NCBI RefSeq assembly: GCF_000424385.1
Contig: NZ_AUJU01000024.1
Span: forward strand, 31,274 to 95,273
DNA length: 64,000 nt
Source of the DNA: Butyrivibrio sp. LC3010
Lineage (GTDB): Bacteria > Bacillota > Clostridia > Lachnospirales > Lachnospiraceae
Direction: 5' to 3'
Part shown: positions 53,305 through 60,912 of the stretch, in pieces
Position numbering within the stretch: the first letter of the stretch is position 1
Layout of the letters: every line of letters begins with the position of its first letter
Program-made: the position numbers and the translations under genes
The notes under the pieces: generated by a model
Databases searched by the model: none
What the model was told of the DNA's origin: nothing
What the model saw: only the letters and a program-made list of their open reading frames with translations

Positions 53305-53781
53305 ATGATGAATAATGAGCAGATTGTTGAGGCTTTAAAAGAGAGCGGTATGAGAATAACCAGACAGAGAATGATAGTTGCAGATGTCATTGCGGATAAT
53401 GACGGAGCCTGCTGCAAGGATATCTGCTGTATTGTACGAGGCAAGGGACGCTGCAAGGTTCAGCAGGGCGACGTTTCTAATCTGAACATGAATGAGCAGT
53501 ATGATCTTGCAACAGCTTTTGAGACCATATATTTCTGGCCGGGACTTGAGAAATGCTTTTCAGAGGTAAACAAGGCACTTAAGCCTGGTGGAATCTTCAT
53601 GATTGTAAATGAGTCTGATGGAACTGATAAGGCGAGTCTACAGTTTGAGAGCATCATTGATGGCATGAAGTGTCATACAGTAGAAGAAATCGAAGGGGCT
53701 CTGAAAGAAGCGGGTTTTTCAAAGGTTAAGTCAGATCATCATGAGAGTAAACCGTGGATTACAGTCATTGCAAAGAAATAA
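53305..53781 (+). CDS. Chimera: Fur-type N-terminus joined to SAM-methyltransferase C-terminal half
   Basis: A 158-residue protein. Residues 1-46 are the start of a Fur-family regulator (IVEALKESGMRITRQRMIVA; NDGACCKDICCIV). From about residue 47 it becomes the second half of a class I methyltransferase (RGKGRCKVQQGDVSNLNM; DLATAFETIYFWPGLEKCF; ALKPGGIFMIVNESDG). The SAM-binding motif I (GxGxG) and most of the Fur DNA-binding and metal domains are absent, so neither activity is expected. Start 53305 has GGAAG 7 bases upstream; a TTG at 53287 is the alternative. The frame is intact over the junction, as in the opposite chimera 250 bases away. Confidence 0.82.
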   Translation: MMNNEQIVEALKESGMRITRQRMIVADVIADNDGACCKDICCIVRGKGRCKVQQGDVSNLNMNEQYDLATAFETIYFWPGLEKCFSEVNKALKPGGIFMIVNESDGTDKASLQFESIIDGMKCHTVEEIEGALKEAGFSKVKSDHHESKPWITVIAKK

Positions 53782-53799
53782 GGAGTAGATGGCGCGGTT

Positions 53800-54444
53800 A
53801 TGATGAAGTATAAAGGAACTTATCTGAAGCTCTTTTCGATAATGCTTAAGAAGTACCTGAAGGAACAATATGGATCTGAAGTAACAAAGAAAGCTCTTAA
53901 GGAATCAAAGACAATATATAAAGAAATGCTTGAAAAGGTGGATGATATTGGGGCAGATAATCCCATGGCGAGTAATATCTATTCCTGCTTTGTGTTTCTG
54001 GCCATATGGAAAGCTGCTGAGGGAGCAATCGATGTCGAAAGCTTCAGGACTGTGATAAAGAGATTCATAAAGAGCCCGATGGTCAGTAAAATCATGGGCA
54101 GAGCAGACTTAAACAGACCGGAAGATCTTAAGAAAGCAAAAGATAAATTTCATGCCATGCAGGACTGGGCTGATGCACATCCGCAGTATAAGGATAAGAC
54201 CTGGGATTTTAACTTTGATGATACTAAGCATAAAGATGGCAGTTATTATCATTTCACCCGGTGTCCTTTAGAGAAATTTGCCAGGGAAAATGGATATCTG
54301 GAAGTACTGCCAATGTGCTGTGATATAGATTATCTTTCTGTAGAAGCTTCTCACGGGGTGCTGCATAGAGATTATACTTTGGCCACCGGAGGCCATATCT
54401 GTGATTACTGGATCGTACCTGATAAGATAGCGAATCCTCAGTAA
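53800..54444 (+). CDS. L-2-amino-thiazoline-4-carboxylate hydrolase-like protein
   Basis: A 214-residue protein of the ATC-hydrolase family, named for an enzyme that opens the ring of a cysteine precursor in Pseudomonas; most members have unproved functions. Features are MASNIYSCFVFLAIWKAAEG near residue 47, the Cys-rich FTRCPLEKFARENGYLEVLP and MCCDIDYLSVEASHGVLHRD with an acid/His set, and the end LATGGHICDYWI. The start (two adjacent ATGs) lies 19 bases after the chimera stop, with AAGGAG upstream, so they are cotranscribed. A fossil of a similar C-terminus occurs at 58037. Confidence 0.8.
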   Translation: MMKYKGTYLKLFSIMLKKYLKEQYGSEVTKKALKESKTIYKEMLEKVDDIGADNPMASNIYSCFVFLAIWKAAEGAIDVESFRTVIKRFIKSPMVSKIMGRADLNRPEDLKKAKDKFHAMQDWADAHPQYKDKTWDFNFDDTKHKDGSYYHFTRCPLEKFARENGYLEVLPMCCDIDYLSVEASHGVLHRDYTLATGGHICDYWIVPDKIANPQ

Positions 54445-54460
54445 AGTTGGAGGATAAGGG

Positions 54461-54574
54461 ATGGACAGAAAGATAAAAGCCTATTCGGGACTTACACGGC
54501 ATGTAGAGTTTATCAGACATTCGGATTTATCAGATGGGCCTGCATGTCATGATGAGGTGATCAGAAAATGTTAA
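54461..54574 (+). CDS. Short ORF with good ribosome site, probable gene remnant
   Basis: A 37-residue frame (RKIKAYSGLTRHVEFIRHSD, then PACHDEVIRKC) preceded by GGAGGATAAGGG. It overlaps the next gene by 7 bases. It is not recognised. The strong ribosome site and weak length suggest the 5' end of a gene whose remainder has been deleted, in keeping with its neighbours. Confidence 0.35.
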   Translation: MDRKIKAYSGLTRHVEFIRHSDLSDGPACHDEVIRKC

Positions 54575-54979
54575 AGAACTACATGAAGGAAGGGCAGAAA
54601 CTCCCTCTCTTTGGAGTCGGGCCATATATTGTTTATGGAATTGCTATGGTCAATGTAATAGGAATTATCTTGTTTGGCTATGTGCTTAAGATAGGAATTC
54701 TGTATGATTCATGGATACTTATTTTCCGAGTGGTTGGTACATTACTCATAATAATGGGAATCGGTGTATGGTATATAGGAGCTGTCCGGTCAGATATGGA
54801 TGATTCTATAACAGAGAACAGGCTTCAGACCAATGGCATTTATTCATAGGTACGGAACCCGATGTACAGCGGCTTGTGGTTTGCGCTATCTGGGATTATC
54901 CCTATGGATGCTGACAGGAGCAGTATTATGTGCTCTGTTTGCAGGGCTCATCTTTGTGACCTTTAAAAGAGAGGAATGA
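54568..54979 (+). pseudogene. Isoprenylcysteine carboxyl methyltransferase-like gene, broken
   Basis: Residues 1-93 read as the first membrane helices of an ICMT/PEMT-type methyltransferase (LPLFGVGPYIVYGIAMVNVI; LIIMGIGVWYIGAV; ENRLQTNGIYS). TAG at 54847-54849 interrupts exactly before the family motif VRNPMYSGLWFALSG, which continues in the same frame. A further frame change is needed to read the last helix (LWMLTGAVLCALFAGLIFVT) ending KREE before TGA 54977-54979. One nonsense mutation plus a small deletion explains this. The gene is presumably inactive. Confidence 0.8.
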
Positions 54980-55758
54980 TAGGAAAAATGACGATACATG
55001 AATTTGGAAAAGATAATGATAAGGTCATAGTGTTGCTACATCCGTCCGTGGTTATGTGGGATTACTTCGAGTATGTGATTCCGCTTTTGGAAAAGAAATA
55101 CCATCTGATAATTCCTGCACTTCCGGGGTATGACCCTGACAACAAGAGCGATTTCACAAGTGTTGAAGAGATCTCAGCAGAACTGGAAAAATGGCTGAAC
55201 CTGAACGGACTGAGCAATGTGACGTGTCTTTACGGCTGCTCCATGGGTGGAAGCATTGTAGTCAGGATGCTTGCAGGCAACAAAGTGACAATACAGAGTG
55301 CAGTAATCGATGGTGGTATTACTCCATATCAGCTTCCTTGGATCGTTACAAGATTGATAGCAATAAAGGATTTTTTGTTGATATACACAGGAAAACTTGG
55401 TGGAACAGAGCTGTTGGAAAAAGCTTTTTCTACTGATGAACTGTCAGAGGAAGATGTGCAGTACGCAGCAAAGGTCCTTAAGATGATTAGCGCTAAAACA
55501 ATCTGGAGGACATTTGAATCCTGCAACAATTATTCCATGCCGAAGTATATCCATACTGACTGTAAATACATAGAATATTGGGTTGCAGAAAAAGAGGTAA
55601 AAGATAGAAAGTGGGATGTGGAATATATAAAAAAGATCTTTCCACATACAATATTTAGAAAGATCAAGGACACAGGCCACGGAGGGCTGGCTCCATTTAA
55701 GCCGGAAAAGTTTGTGAGGGGGATTGAGAAGGTCATAAGGCAGGGGGATAAGAGATGA
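54976..55758 (+). CDS. Alpha/beta hydrolase
   Basis: A 260-residue hydrolase. The nucleophile elbow is LYGCSMGGSIVVRM, with Ser near residue 91; the oxyanion region is VIVLLHPSVVMWDYFEYVIP; the catalytic His is probably in KDTGHGGLAPFKPEKF near the C-terminus. The start overlaps the broken ICMT gene by 4 bases and the stop overlaps the next gene by 4, so the set is translated as one unit. The substrate may be an ester or lactone; unknown. Confidence 0.87.
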   Translation: MIGKMTIHEFGKDNDKVIVLLHPSVVMWDYFEYVIPLLEKKYHLIIPALPGYDPDNKSDFTSVEEISAELEKWLNLNGLSNVTCLYGCSMGGSIVVRMLAGNKVTIQSAVIDGGITPYQLPWIVTRLIAIKDFLLIYTGKLGGTELLEKAFSTDELSEEDVQYAAKVLKMISAKTIWRTFESCNNYSMPKYIHTDCKYIEYWVAEKEVKDRKWDVEYIKKIFPHTIFRKIKDTGHGGLAPFKPEKFVRGIEKVIRQGDKR

Positions 55759-56252
55759 TTCTAACTATATTTCTGACAATAATATTTTGCGTGGCTATAA
55801 CACTGATGATGTTTTCTGCCGTAGCATTTATTCAGGATAAGAAGTTCTTTTCTTCAGCACCGAAAGAGGCGCAGGAGGCTATTTTGCCAAGGGAAAAAGA
55901 ATTATTCTACGGCGCCAGGACAATCGGATGGACTTTAATGATATTTAGTTTTCTGATGATACTGGGGGTAGGCTTTATCTCAATCTGAGACGGTTTCAGG
56001 AGTGGTTACACGTTTGGACAGTTCTTTTTCAGATTCGTCTTTATATTCGCTGCCTACAAAATCTACGACATGGTCTTTTTTGATTACTTCCTGCTTATGA
56101 AGTTCCATTTTTTCCAGTATTACTATCCTGAGGTGGAAAGTGTGTATGCGAATAGAAAGTATGGCTATAACATCAAGAGTCAGTTATTAAAGCTGTTGAT
56201 CATATTCCCGGCAGCATCAGCACTTGCAGCCTGGATATGTACATTGTTTTGA
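55755..56252 (+). pseudogene. Four-helix membrane protein gene interrupted by TGA
   Basis: The frame reads through a signal-like first helix and PREKELFYGARTIGWTLMIF, then meets TGA at 55986-55988, and continues in the same frame without another stop to 56252 (DGFRSGYTFGQFFFRFVFIF; FHFFQYYYPEVESVYANRKY; LLIIFPAASALAAWICTLF). In relatives a Trp stands at the TGA position (TGG to TGA is one change). The C-terminal half resembles the intact protein at 57493. No ribosome site is seen for a restart at 56070, so the gene is probably inactive. Confidence 0.75.
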
Positions 56253-56284
56253 AAAATAAGATTTTTTATGTGGGGAACGAAGTA

Positions 56285-57223
56285 ATGAGCGTTAAATACG
56301 AAATTCTTAAACGGGTAGTAAAAACTGCAGGACTCAAAAAGATGTGGGAGGGAAAATCTGCCGCAGAAATTGTTGCTGAGAAGAAAAAAACAAATGCCAA
56401 AAACTATATTCCTGAACTGAAAGATTCTGATTTTGATATAGATAAGATCCAAGTAATGGGTTTCACAGTGATCAGAATGAAGCACAAAGCTAAGGCAGTT
56501 CATGCAAATCTTTTTATCATTGGCGGTGGAATGGTAATGGCGCCAAGACCTGACGCTGTCAAGAAAGCACTGCGCTTTGCCAGGGAAACAGGCGTAGATG
56601 TGTATGTGCCATATTATCCACTTTGTACCGATTATCCTCTGACAAAAGCATACGCCATGATCCATGAGACATATAAAGAGATGCTAAGGGATTATGATGC
56701 TGAGAACATCTCAGTTTTAGGCACATCATCAGGCGGGAATCTTGCGCTTGGAATAGTCCCATACATCAATGATGGACATGATGACACCCCAATGCCGGGA
56801 TATATCCTCGCAATTTCGCCCGGAACCTGTGTTGAAACGGACGAAGAGTGGCAGAGAATGCTTGAACTTGATAAAAAAGATGTGGCAATTCCGGCAAGCT
56901 ATATGAGAACCGCTGTGGATATCATGAGACATGGCGATTTGTCAGTTCCTGAATACATGATATGGCTTCAAAAGGCCGATTTTACCAATTGTCCGCAAGT
57001 GACTTTTGTTTATGGCTCCGAAGAAACGTTGTATGCCTGCGCTCCATCTTTCGAAAAAGTCATGCAAAAATATGGAGTGGATTATGAGATGATCGTAGGC
57101 GAAGGCATGTTCCACTGCTATCCGGCATTCCCAATAGTGAAAGAGGCCAAGGAAGGCTGGGATAAGATGGTGGATTTAATCAGAAATACTACAAAACAGG
57201 GGAGTATGAAAAATGCAATTTGA
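56285..57223 (+). CDS. Alpha/beta hydrolase of the HSL/acetyl-esterase type
   Basis: A 312-residue hydrolase. The nucleophile is the Ser in SVLGTSSGGNLALGIVPY near residue 155; the acid and His are probably in the FVYGSEE and EGMFHCYPAF regions. The oxyanion motif, usually HGGG, reads IGGGMVM, as in a subset of Lachnospiraceae relatives. YVPYYPLCTDYPLTKAYAMI is also family-typical. Start 56285 has TGGGGA upstream; the frame is open to 56237, but those residues are not family-like. The stop overlaps the next fragment by 11 bases. Confidence 0.85.
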   Translation: MSVKYEILKRVVKTAGLKKMWEGKSAAEIVAEKKKTNAKNYIPELKDSDFDIDKIQVMGFTVIRMKHKAKAVHANLFIIGGGMVMAPRPDAVKKALRFARETGVDVYVPYYPLCTDYPLTKAYAMIHETYKEMLRDYDAENISVLGTSSGGNLALGIVPYINDGHDDTPMPGYILAISPGTCVETDEEWQRMLELDKKDVAIPASYMRTAVDIMRHGDLSVPEYMIWLQKADFTNCPQVTFVYGSEETLYACAPSFEKVMQKYGVDYEMIVGEGMFHCYPAFPIVKEAKEGWDKMVDLIRNTTKQGSMKNAI

Positions 57224-57437
57224 AGAAATTGGGAATATGTCAGGAAAGACGCTTATGCTGCTTCCCGGGACATGCTGTGACTGGCAGACAAACTTTGGAA
57301 CAGTAATCGATAGGTTATCAGAGAAATATCATCTTATATGCGTGAACTATGATGGGTTTGATGGAAGTGATTGTATCTTTCCTGATATGATTACGGTAAC
57401 AGAGAAAATCGAGAAATATATGCGGAGCTGGTACTGA
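57213..57437 (+). pseudogene. Truncated alpha/beta hydrolase
   Basis: 74 codons corresponding to the N-terminus of a small alpha/beta hydrolase (GKTLMLLPGTCCDWQTNFGT; HLICVNYDGFDGSD; ITVTEKIEKYMRSWY). The frame stops at TGA 57435-57437, just before the expected nucleophile elbow (G-x-S-x-G). The rest of the gene is missing; the sequence after it belongs to the leader of the next gene. Deletion remnant. Confidence 0.75.
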
Positions 57438-57492
57438 GCGCTATAGATGAATTTATGGAAATGGCAGTTTGAGGGTAATACGGGGGGTGACT

Positions 57493-57975
57493 ATGGTTCT
57501 AATATTAGAGTGCATTGTGGTTTGCTTTATACTATTTCTTCCCTGCGTTGTTGTTATAGCAAATGGAACAGAACAGGGAGCCTTTTTGTATGAAAAAGAT
57601 GTGCAGGATCGCGTCGTAGAGATGGGACTTATCTCAAAGGCACAGATTGAAAAGAACGGTAAGTTATTCAAGTTATGCACGCTTACAGTAATGATTGCTT
57701 TTGTGCTCTGGTCAGTTTATGGCATCAATGGAGCCAGAGGTTTTATAGTGCCATTTCTTCAAATTTATGCGATGACAATGGCAGAAGGGCTGTTCGACAG
57801 ATTCTTCATTGATTGGTATTGGGTGGAACATACAAAAGCCTGGACGATTCCGGGAACCGAAGATCTAAGGCCTTACATCCCCAAAAAGACGAAGACTGTG
57901 AAATGGCTGATTTCAATTGTAGGCAGTCCTATTATCGCAGCTGTATTGGCAGGGATTATGATGATCGTATTATGA
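57493..57975 (+). CDS. Four-helix membrane protein, unknown function
   Basis: A 160-residue protein with four hydrophobic helices (about residues 3-25, 60-80, 88-105, 135-158). Between helices 3 and 4 are the conserved-looking phrases GLFDRFFIDWYWVEHTKAW and TIPGTEDLRPYIPKKTKT. It is an intact relative of the broken gene at 55755 (shared end AAVLAGIMMIVL versus ALAAWICTLF). The start at 57493 has GGGGGTG 5 bases upstream. The role is unknown; it always appears here beside hydrolases. Confidence 0.75.
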   Translation: MVLILECIVVCFILFLPCVVVIANGTEQGAFLYEKDVQDRVVEMGLISKAQIEKNGKLFKLCTLTVMIAFVLWSVYGINGARGFIVPFLQIYAMTMAEGLFDRFFIDWYWVEHTKAWTIPGTEDLRPYIPKKTKTVKWLISIVGSPIIAAVLAGIMMIVL

Positions 57976-58036
57976 GGGAGGGAAGCAGGTAACATGGTTT
58001 GGTATGTATTGGTAATTGAAGCGATACATGAACGGC

Positions 58037-58120
58037 TTCAGGGGAGTTGATTATAAACGGACTAAATCAGTGGCTGAAGGTGATGACTGTTGTGACTACA
58101 GGCTCACAAAGTCGTTGTAA
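58037..58120 (+). pseudogene. Fossil C-terminus of an ATC-hydrolase-like gene
   Basis: 28 codons, FRGVDYKRTKSVAEGDDCCD and YRLTKSL, ending at TAA 58118-58120. The pattern KRT-x5-GDDCCDYR fits the C-terminal end of ATC-hydrolase-like proteins (compare LATGGHICDYWI in the gene at 53800). There is no start codon. It is a remnant of a second copy, removed except for its end. Confidence 0.5.
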
Positions 58121-58130
58121 GGGGGAGAAA

Positions 58131-58817
58131 ATGAAGAATCTTACATCAAGACGGAAGATCATGTTCGGGGTATATTCGATGATATTAGCGATTATAGGAG
58201 ATTATCTCCTTGGCTACGGTACATTTAGCACGTCCAGTTCTCCGAATGCATATATGGGAGTTGAGTGGAGCGTTGCTTCCGATTGGAGATATGCAGTATC
58301 GTCCATTCTAGGGTTTGCGTGTGCTGCGCTGTTTGCTGTGGCGGCTGTTGAGCTTCTTAGGGTTATGGAAAAGAAATATCACCTTAATGATTCTAAGCTG
58401 TTTGGCCTTTTCAAGATTGCAAACTGGAGCGGAATACTTTATTTTGCTTTCATCCACATAGGTATATGCATGCTCCCTGTTGTGTTTAATGCAGGAATGG
58501 CTGCTACAGGCGATGTGAAAACTTCTGCTGATATGGTGTTCAGAGTATTGAAAAGTATTGCAGTTCCCATGGGCATCGGATTTGTAGTATGCGATGTTTT
58601 CGTTACAATTGCCTGGATCGGAATGGTGTTTAAGAAAATGATTCCTGTGAAAAAGGCTGCATTTATTTGTTGCCCGGTGATTACCTCAATATTAGGGCAG
58701 CTCATGAATTACATTTCTGAAGGTCTAGATTCCGGTTTCGAGTCTTTTGGATGGCTGCTCATGTATCTGGTCTGTGCGTTAAGCCTGGTAGACAAGGATG
58801 AGAGGGAATGGATATAA
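58131..58817 (+). CDS. Integral membrane protein, DUF6796-like
   Basis: A 228-residue protein with six hydrophobic helices. It starts with a basic segment and MILAIIGDYLLGYGTFST, a motif repeated in the paralogue at 59722 (MVLVGDVLIGYGMHDS); both then have a short loop containing MGVEWS or GMEWFL. Start 58131 has GGGGGAG 6 bases upstream; the longer frame to 58047 overlaps the fossil and is not membrane-like. The function of this family is unknown. It is the last gene before the operator-controlled methyltransferase. Confidence 0.75.
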   Translation: MKNLTSRRKIMFGVYSMILAIIGDYLLGYGTFSTSSSPNAYMGVEWSVASDWRYAVSSILGFACAALFAVAAVELLRVMEKKYHLNDSKLFGLFKIANWSGILYFAFIHIGICMLPVVFNAGMAATGDVKTSADMVFRVLKSIAVPMGIGFVVCDVFVTIAWIGMVFKKMIPVKKAAFICCPVITSILGQLMNYISEGLDSGFESFGWLLMYLVCALSLVDKDEREWI

Positions 58818-58850
58818 GAAGTAACGGCAGAAACTAAAGGACATGCCCTA

Positions 58851-58879
58851 TAGACAGAAGGGAAAGAGAATATTATAAT
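58851..58879 (+). promoter_or_regulatory. Strong promoter of the TcmP-like methyltransferase gene
   Basis: TAGACA (58851-58856), a 17-base spacer and a perfect TATAAT (58874-58879). The predicted start point, near 58886, falls inside the DtxR-like operator. Confidence 0.75.
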
Positions 58880-58884
58880 TTTAA

Positions 58885-58900
58885 GTTAGCATAGGCTAAC
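58885..58900. promoter_or_regulatory. DtxR-like operator, copy 3
   Basis: GTTAGCATAGGCTAAC has arms GTTAG and CTAAC; here the pairing extends one base on each side of the centre (GTTAGC/GGCTAAC). It lies at the transcription start of the strong promoter, an ideal place for repression. Confidence 0.7.
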
Positions 58901-58922
58901 ATATATAAAGGAGGAGTGGACA

Positions 58923-59702
58923 ATGGAACTTACTTTTGGTGATGTACAGGAAACAGCGCTTATCCCGCTTGCAATAAAGGCAAGTGAGACAGCAAGGTCT
59001 AATGCCAGGATTATCGACCTTAAGGCAAAAGAGATAATTGATGCTCTTGGAGTTGATGTTAGTAAATACGATCCCTTTTTATCACATGAGGGAGTTGTAG
59101 CCAGAACAATACTGTATAGGAATGAGTTAAAACGACTTATCAGCAAGTACCCTGATGCTCTCTGCATTAATCTTGGATGTGGTTTTGATGATAAGTTCTC
59201 TCAGGTAGACAATGGCAAGATCACGTGGTTTGATGTGGATCTTCCGGATCAGATAGAGAAGAGACGTAAAGTGTACTCTGACAGGGACAGATGCACAATG
59301 CTCGATGGGAGTGCGCTTGACGGAGAATGGACCGGGCAGCTTCCTAAGCGGGACATGACAATCGTTGTAATGGAGGGAGTCCTTGAGTATTTTTCCAAAG
59401 ACCAGGTGAAGACATGCATTAATATGCTCTGTGATAGTTTCGAACATGGATATCTTCTTGCAGAACTTCATTCACCGTTCCTTGAAAAGAATGGCAGCCA
59501 TCATGATGCCGTGAAGCATACCAATGCCACTTTCGGATGGGGAACAAAGTCAGGCCGTGAATATCTGGATCTTGAACCAAGGATGAGCCTTGTGTCTGAG
59601 ACGAATTATAACGAAGAAATGAAGAAGTACTCAATACGCGGAAAACTCTTTGCCATTGTGGGTAAGAATATCAATAACAGGCTTGCAGTATTTAAGTGGT
59701 AA
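58923..59702 (+). CDS. O-methyltransferase of the TcmP/LCMT-like family
   Basis: A 259-residue SAM-dependent methyltransferase of the family that includes leucine carboxyl methyltransferases and TcmP. Family signs are the N-terminal KASETARSNARIIDLKAKEI, the SAM site CINLGCGFDDKFSQVDNGKI, the acidic WFDVDLPDQIEKRR and VVMEGVLEYFSKDQVKT. GGAGGAG lies 8 bases before the ATG. It has its own strong promoter with a DtxR-like operator and is followed 19 bases later by a DUF6796-like gene. The methyl acceptor is unknown; carboxylic acids are usual in the family. Confidence 0.88.
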   Translation: MELTFGDVQETALIPLAIKASETARSNARIIDLKAKEIIDALGVDVSKYDPFLSHEGVVARTILYRNELKRLISKYPDALCINLGCGFDDKFSQVDNGKITWFDVDLPDQIEKRRKVYSDRDRCTMLDGSALDGEWTGQLPKRDMTIVVMEGVLEYFSKDQVKTCINMLCDSFEHGYLLAELHSPFLEKNGSHHDAVKHTNATFGWGTKSGREYLDLEPRMSLVSETNYNEEMKKYSIRGKLFAIVGKNINNRLAVFKW

Positions 59703-59721
59703 GGCATGATGGGTGGAATGT

Positions 59722-60441
59722 ATGGATAAGTTTAATGACATCGGAATTGATGACAAGTTAGACTGGAGCAGGATAGAGAAGTTTATGCGGATAGGCATAT
59801 TTGCCGCATGCATGGTGCTTGTGGGAGATGTGCTTATAGGTTATGGGATGCATGATTCCTCTAAAACAGGTATGGAATGGTTCTTGTCAGCATATTTGCA
59901 ATTATCGGATACCAGAATGTTTTGGTCAGCATTTCTGGGATTCATAGGTATTCCGCTTGAGGCACTTTGCTATTTTGGAGTGTACAGGCTGATTGTTCCT
60001 AAATCACAGAAATATGCTCATCTTTATAGAACAGGAATACTTGGGGTATTGGCTTTCGCGGGATGTGGAGTGCATGTCCCGTGTTTGTCCACATGCTTCT
60101 TTTACAAGTATATGAACGATGCTGCCCCGGAGATTGCAGTAGATGCAGCAGTGAAATTTGGTAAATACTTTCTTTTGCCGGGAATGATAGTGTTCTTTCT
60201 ATTCTGGATCATCCAACATGTGGCACATATTGCAGCATTCACAAAAGGGCTGACTCCATATCCTAAATGGTGCTGGATATTCTGTCCTGCGGTAGGAATG
60301 GCTGCAGTCATGCTGTTTAAGTTCCTTCCTGAATCAGAAGTTCGCAATGCTATTACTGCTGCTTGGATCAGTATAGGGAATTTGTGGATGTTCGTTGGAC
60401 TTTTGGTTATGGCGAAGAAAGTTAAGGTTGGTGACAGATGA
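59722..60441 (+). CDS. Integral membrane protein, DUF6796-like
   Basis: A 239-residue protein with six hydrophobic helices, a paralogue of the gene at 58131 (shared IGDYLLGYG/VGDVLIGYG signature and overall helix pattern). It contains several His and Cys residues near the membrane (GCGVHVPCLSTCFF). Start 59722 has GGGTGG 5 bases upstream; GTG at 59713 is an alternative. It is cotranscribed with the TcmP-like methyltransferase and so under the same operator. Function unknown. Confidence 0.78.
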   Translation: MDKFNDIGIDDKLDWSRIEKFMRIGIFAACMVLVGDVLIGYGMHDSSKTGMEWFLSAYLQLSDTRMFWSAFLGFIGIPLEALCYFGVYRLIVPKSQKYAHLYRTGILGVLAFAGCGVHVPCLSTCFFYKYMNDAAPEIAVDAAVKFGKYFLLPGMIVFFLFWIIQHVAHIAAFTKGLTPYPKWCWIFCPAVGMAAVMLFKFLPESEVRNAITAAWISIGNLWMFVGLLVMAKKVKVGDR

Positions 60442-60763
60442 TTATTCTGATACAGATGGTTTTATTCTGCCTGGAGTAGAAGACATAAGAGCTTTATATA
60501 TAGAAGCTATAAGTTTCCATGATAAAGTGGTTGAAGAACAATGATTCTTGAAAATGTCATCCGATTATAAGCATGATATTATTATAATGCGCATGGATTT
60601 TGAAAATCTTCAGGATTATTTGTGATTGTTGCCTATTACTTCAAATCTGAAAATGAGTAAAATAAAAAACTGAGCTAAAGAAAATAGAATATTGGTTGTC
60701 GGTGGTGCTCCGGCAATCAGGTTGTAACTGGACGCGTGTGAAGTGAAGACCTTTGCATGCGTT
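60442..60763. other. Intergenic region with a possible coding remnant
   Basis: About 320 bases before the repeat element. A frame from 60440 to about 60543 reads DYSDTDGFILPGVEDIRALY then IEAISFHDKVVEEQ, protein-like but without a start and unrecognised; it may be the end of a deleted gene. The remainder shows no gene. Confidence 0.3.
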
Positions 60764-60889
60764 CTTTTTATATCATAGGAAATTGCTTCCTATGATATAA
60801 AAAGACACTCCGTGGGATGCGCAGCTCGCGGAGATGAAAGTTAATTGCTGCGCAATACCGCTCGCGCGCGGATTTCGCAAGCGAAATCC
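60764..60889. repeat. Multi-hairpin element upstream of the MATE gene
   Basis: A perfect 18-base inverted repeat, CTTTTTATATCATAGGAA (60764-60781) and its complement (60787-60804) around ATTGC, is followed by a CTCCG/CGGAG stem (60808-60833) and a perfect 9-base stem GGATTTCGC/GCGAAATCC (60870-60889). The last part is much richer in GC than its surroundings. It ends 24 bases before the MATE start codon and looks like a dispersed structured repeat. Confidence 0.65.
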
Positions 60890-60912
60890 TATTTGATTAT
60901 GGAGGTAAAACA

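Noticed and set aside
55986..55988. TGA read as selenocysteine
   Set aside because: No SECIS-like hairpin is evident after it, the family has Trp at this place, and the surrounding genes are also broken.
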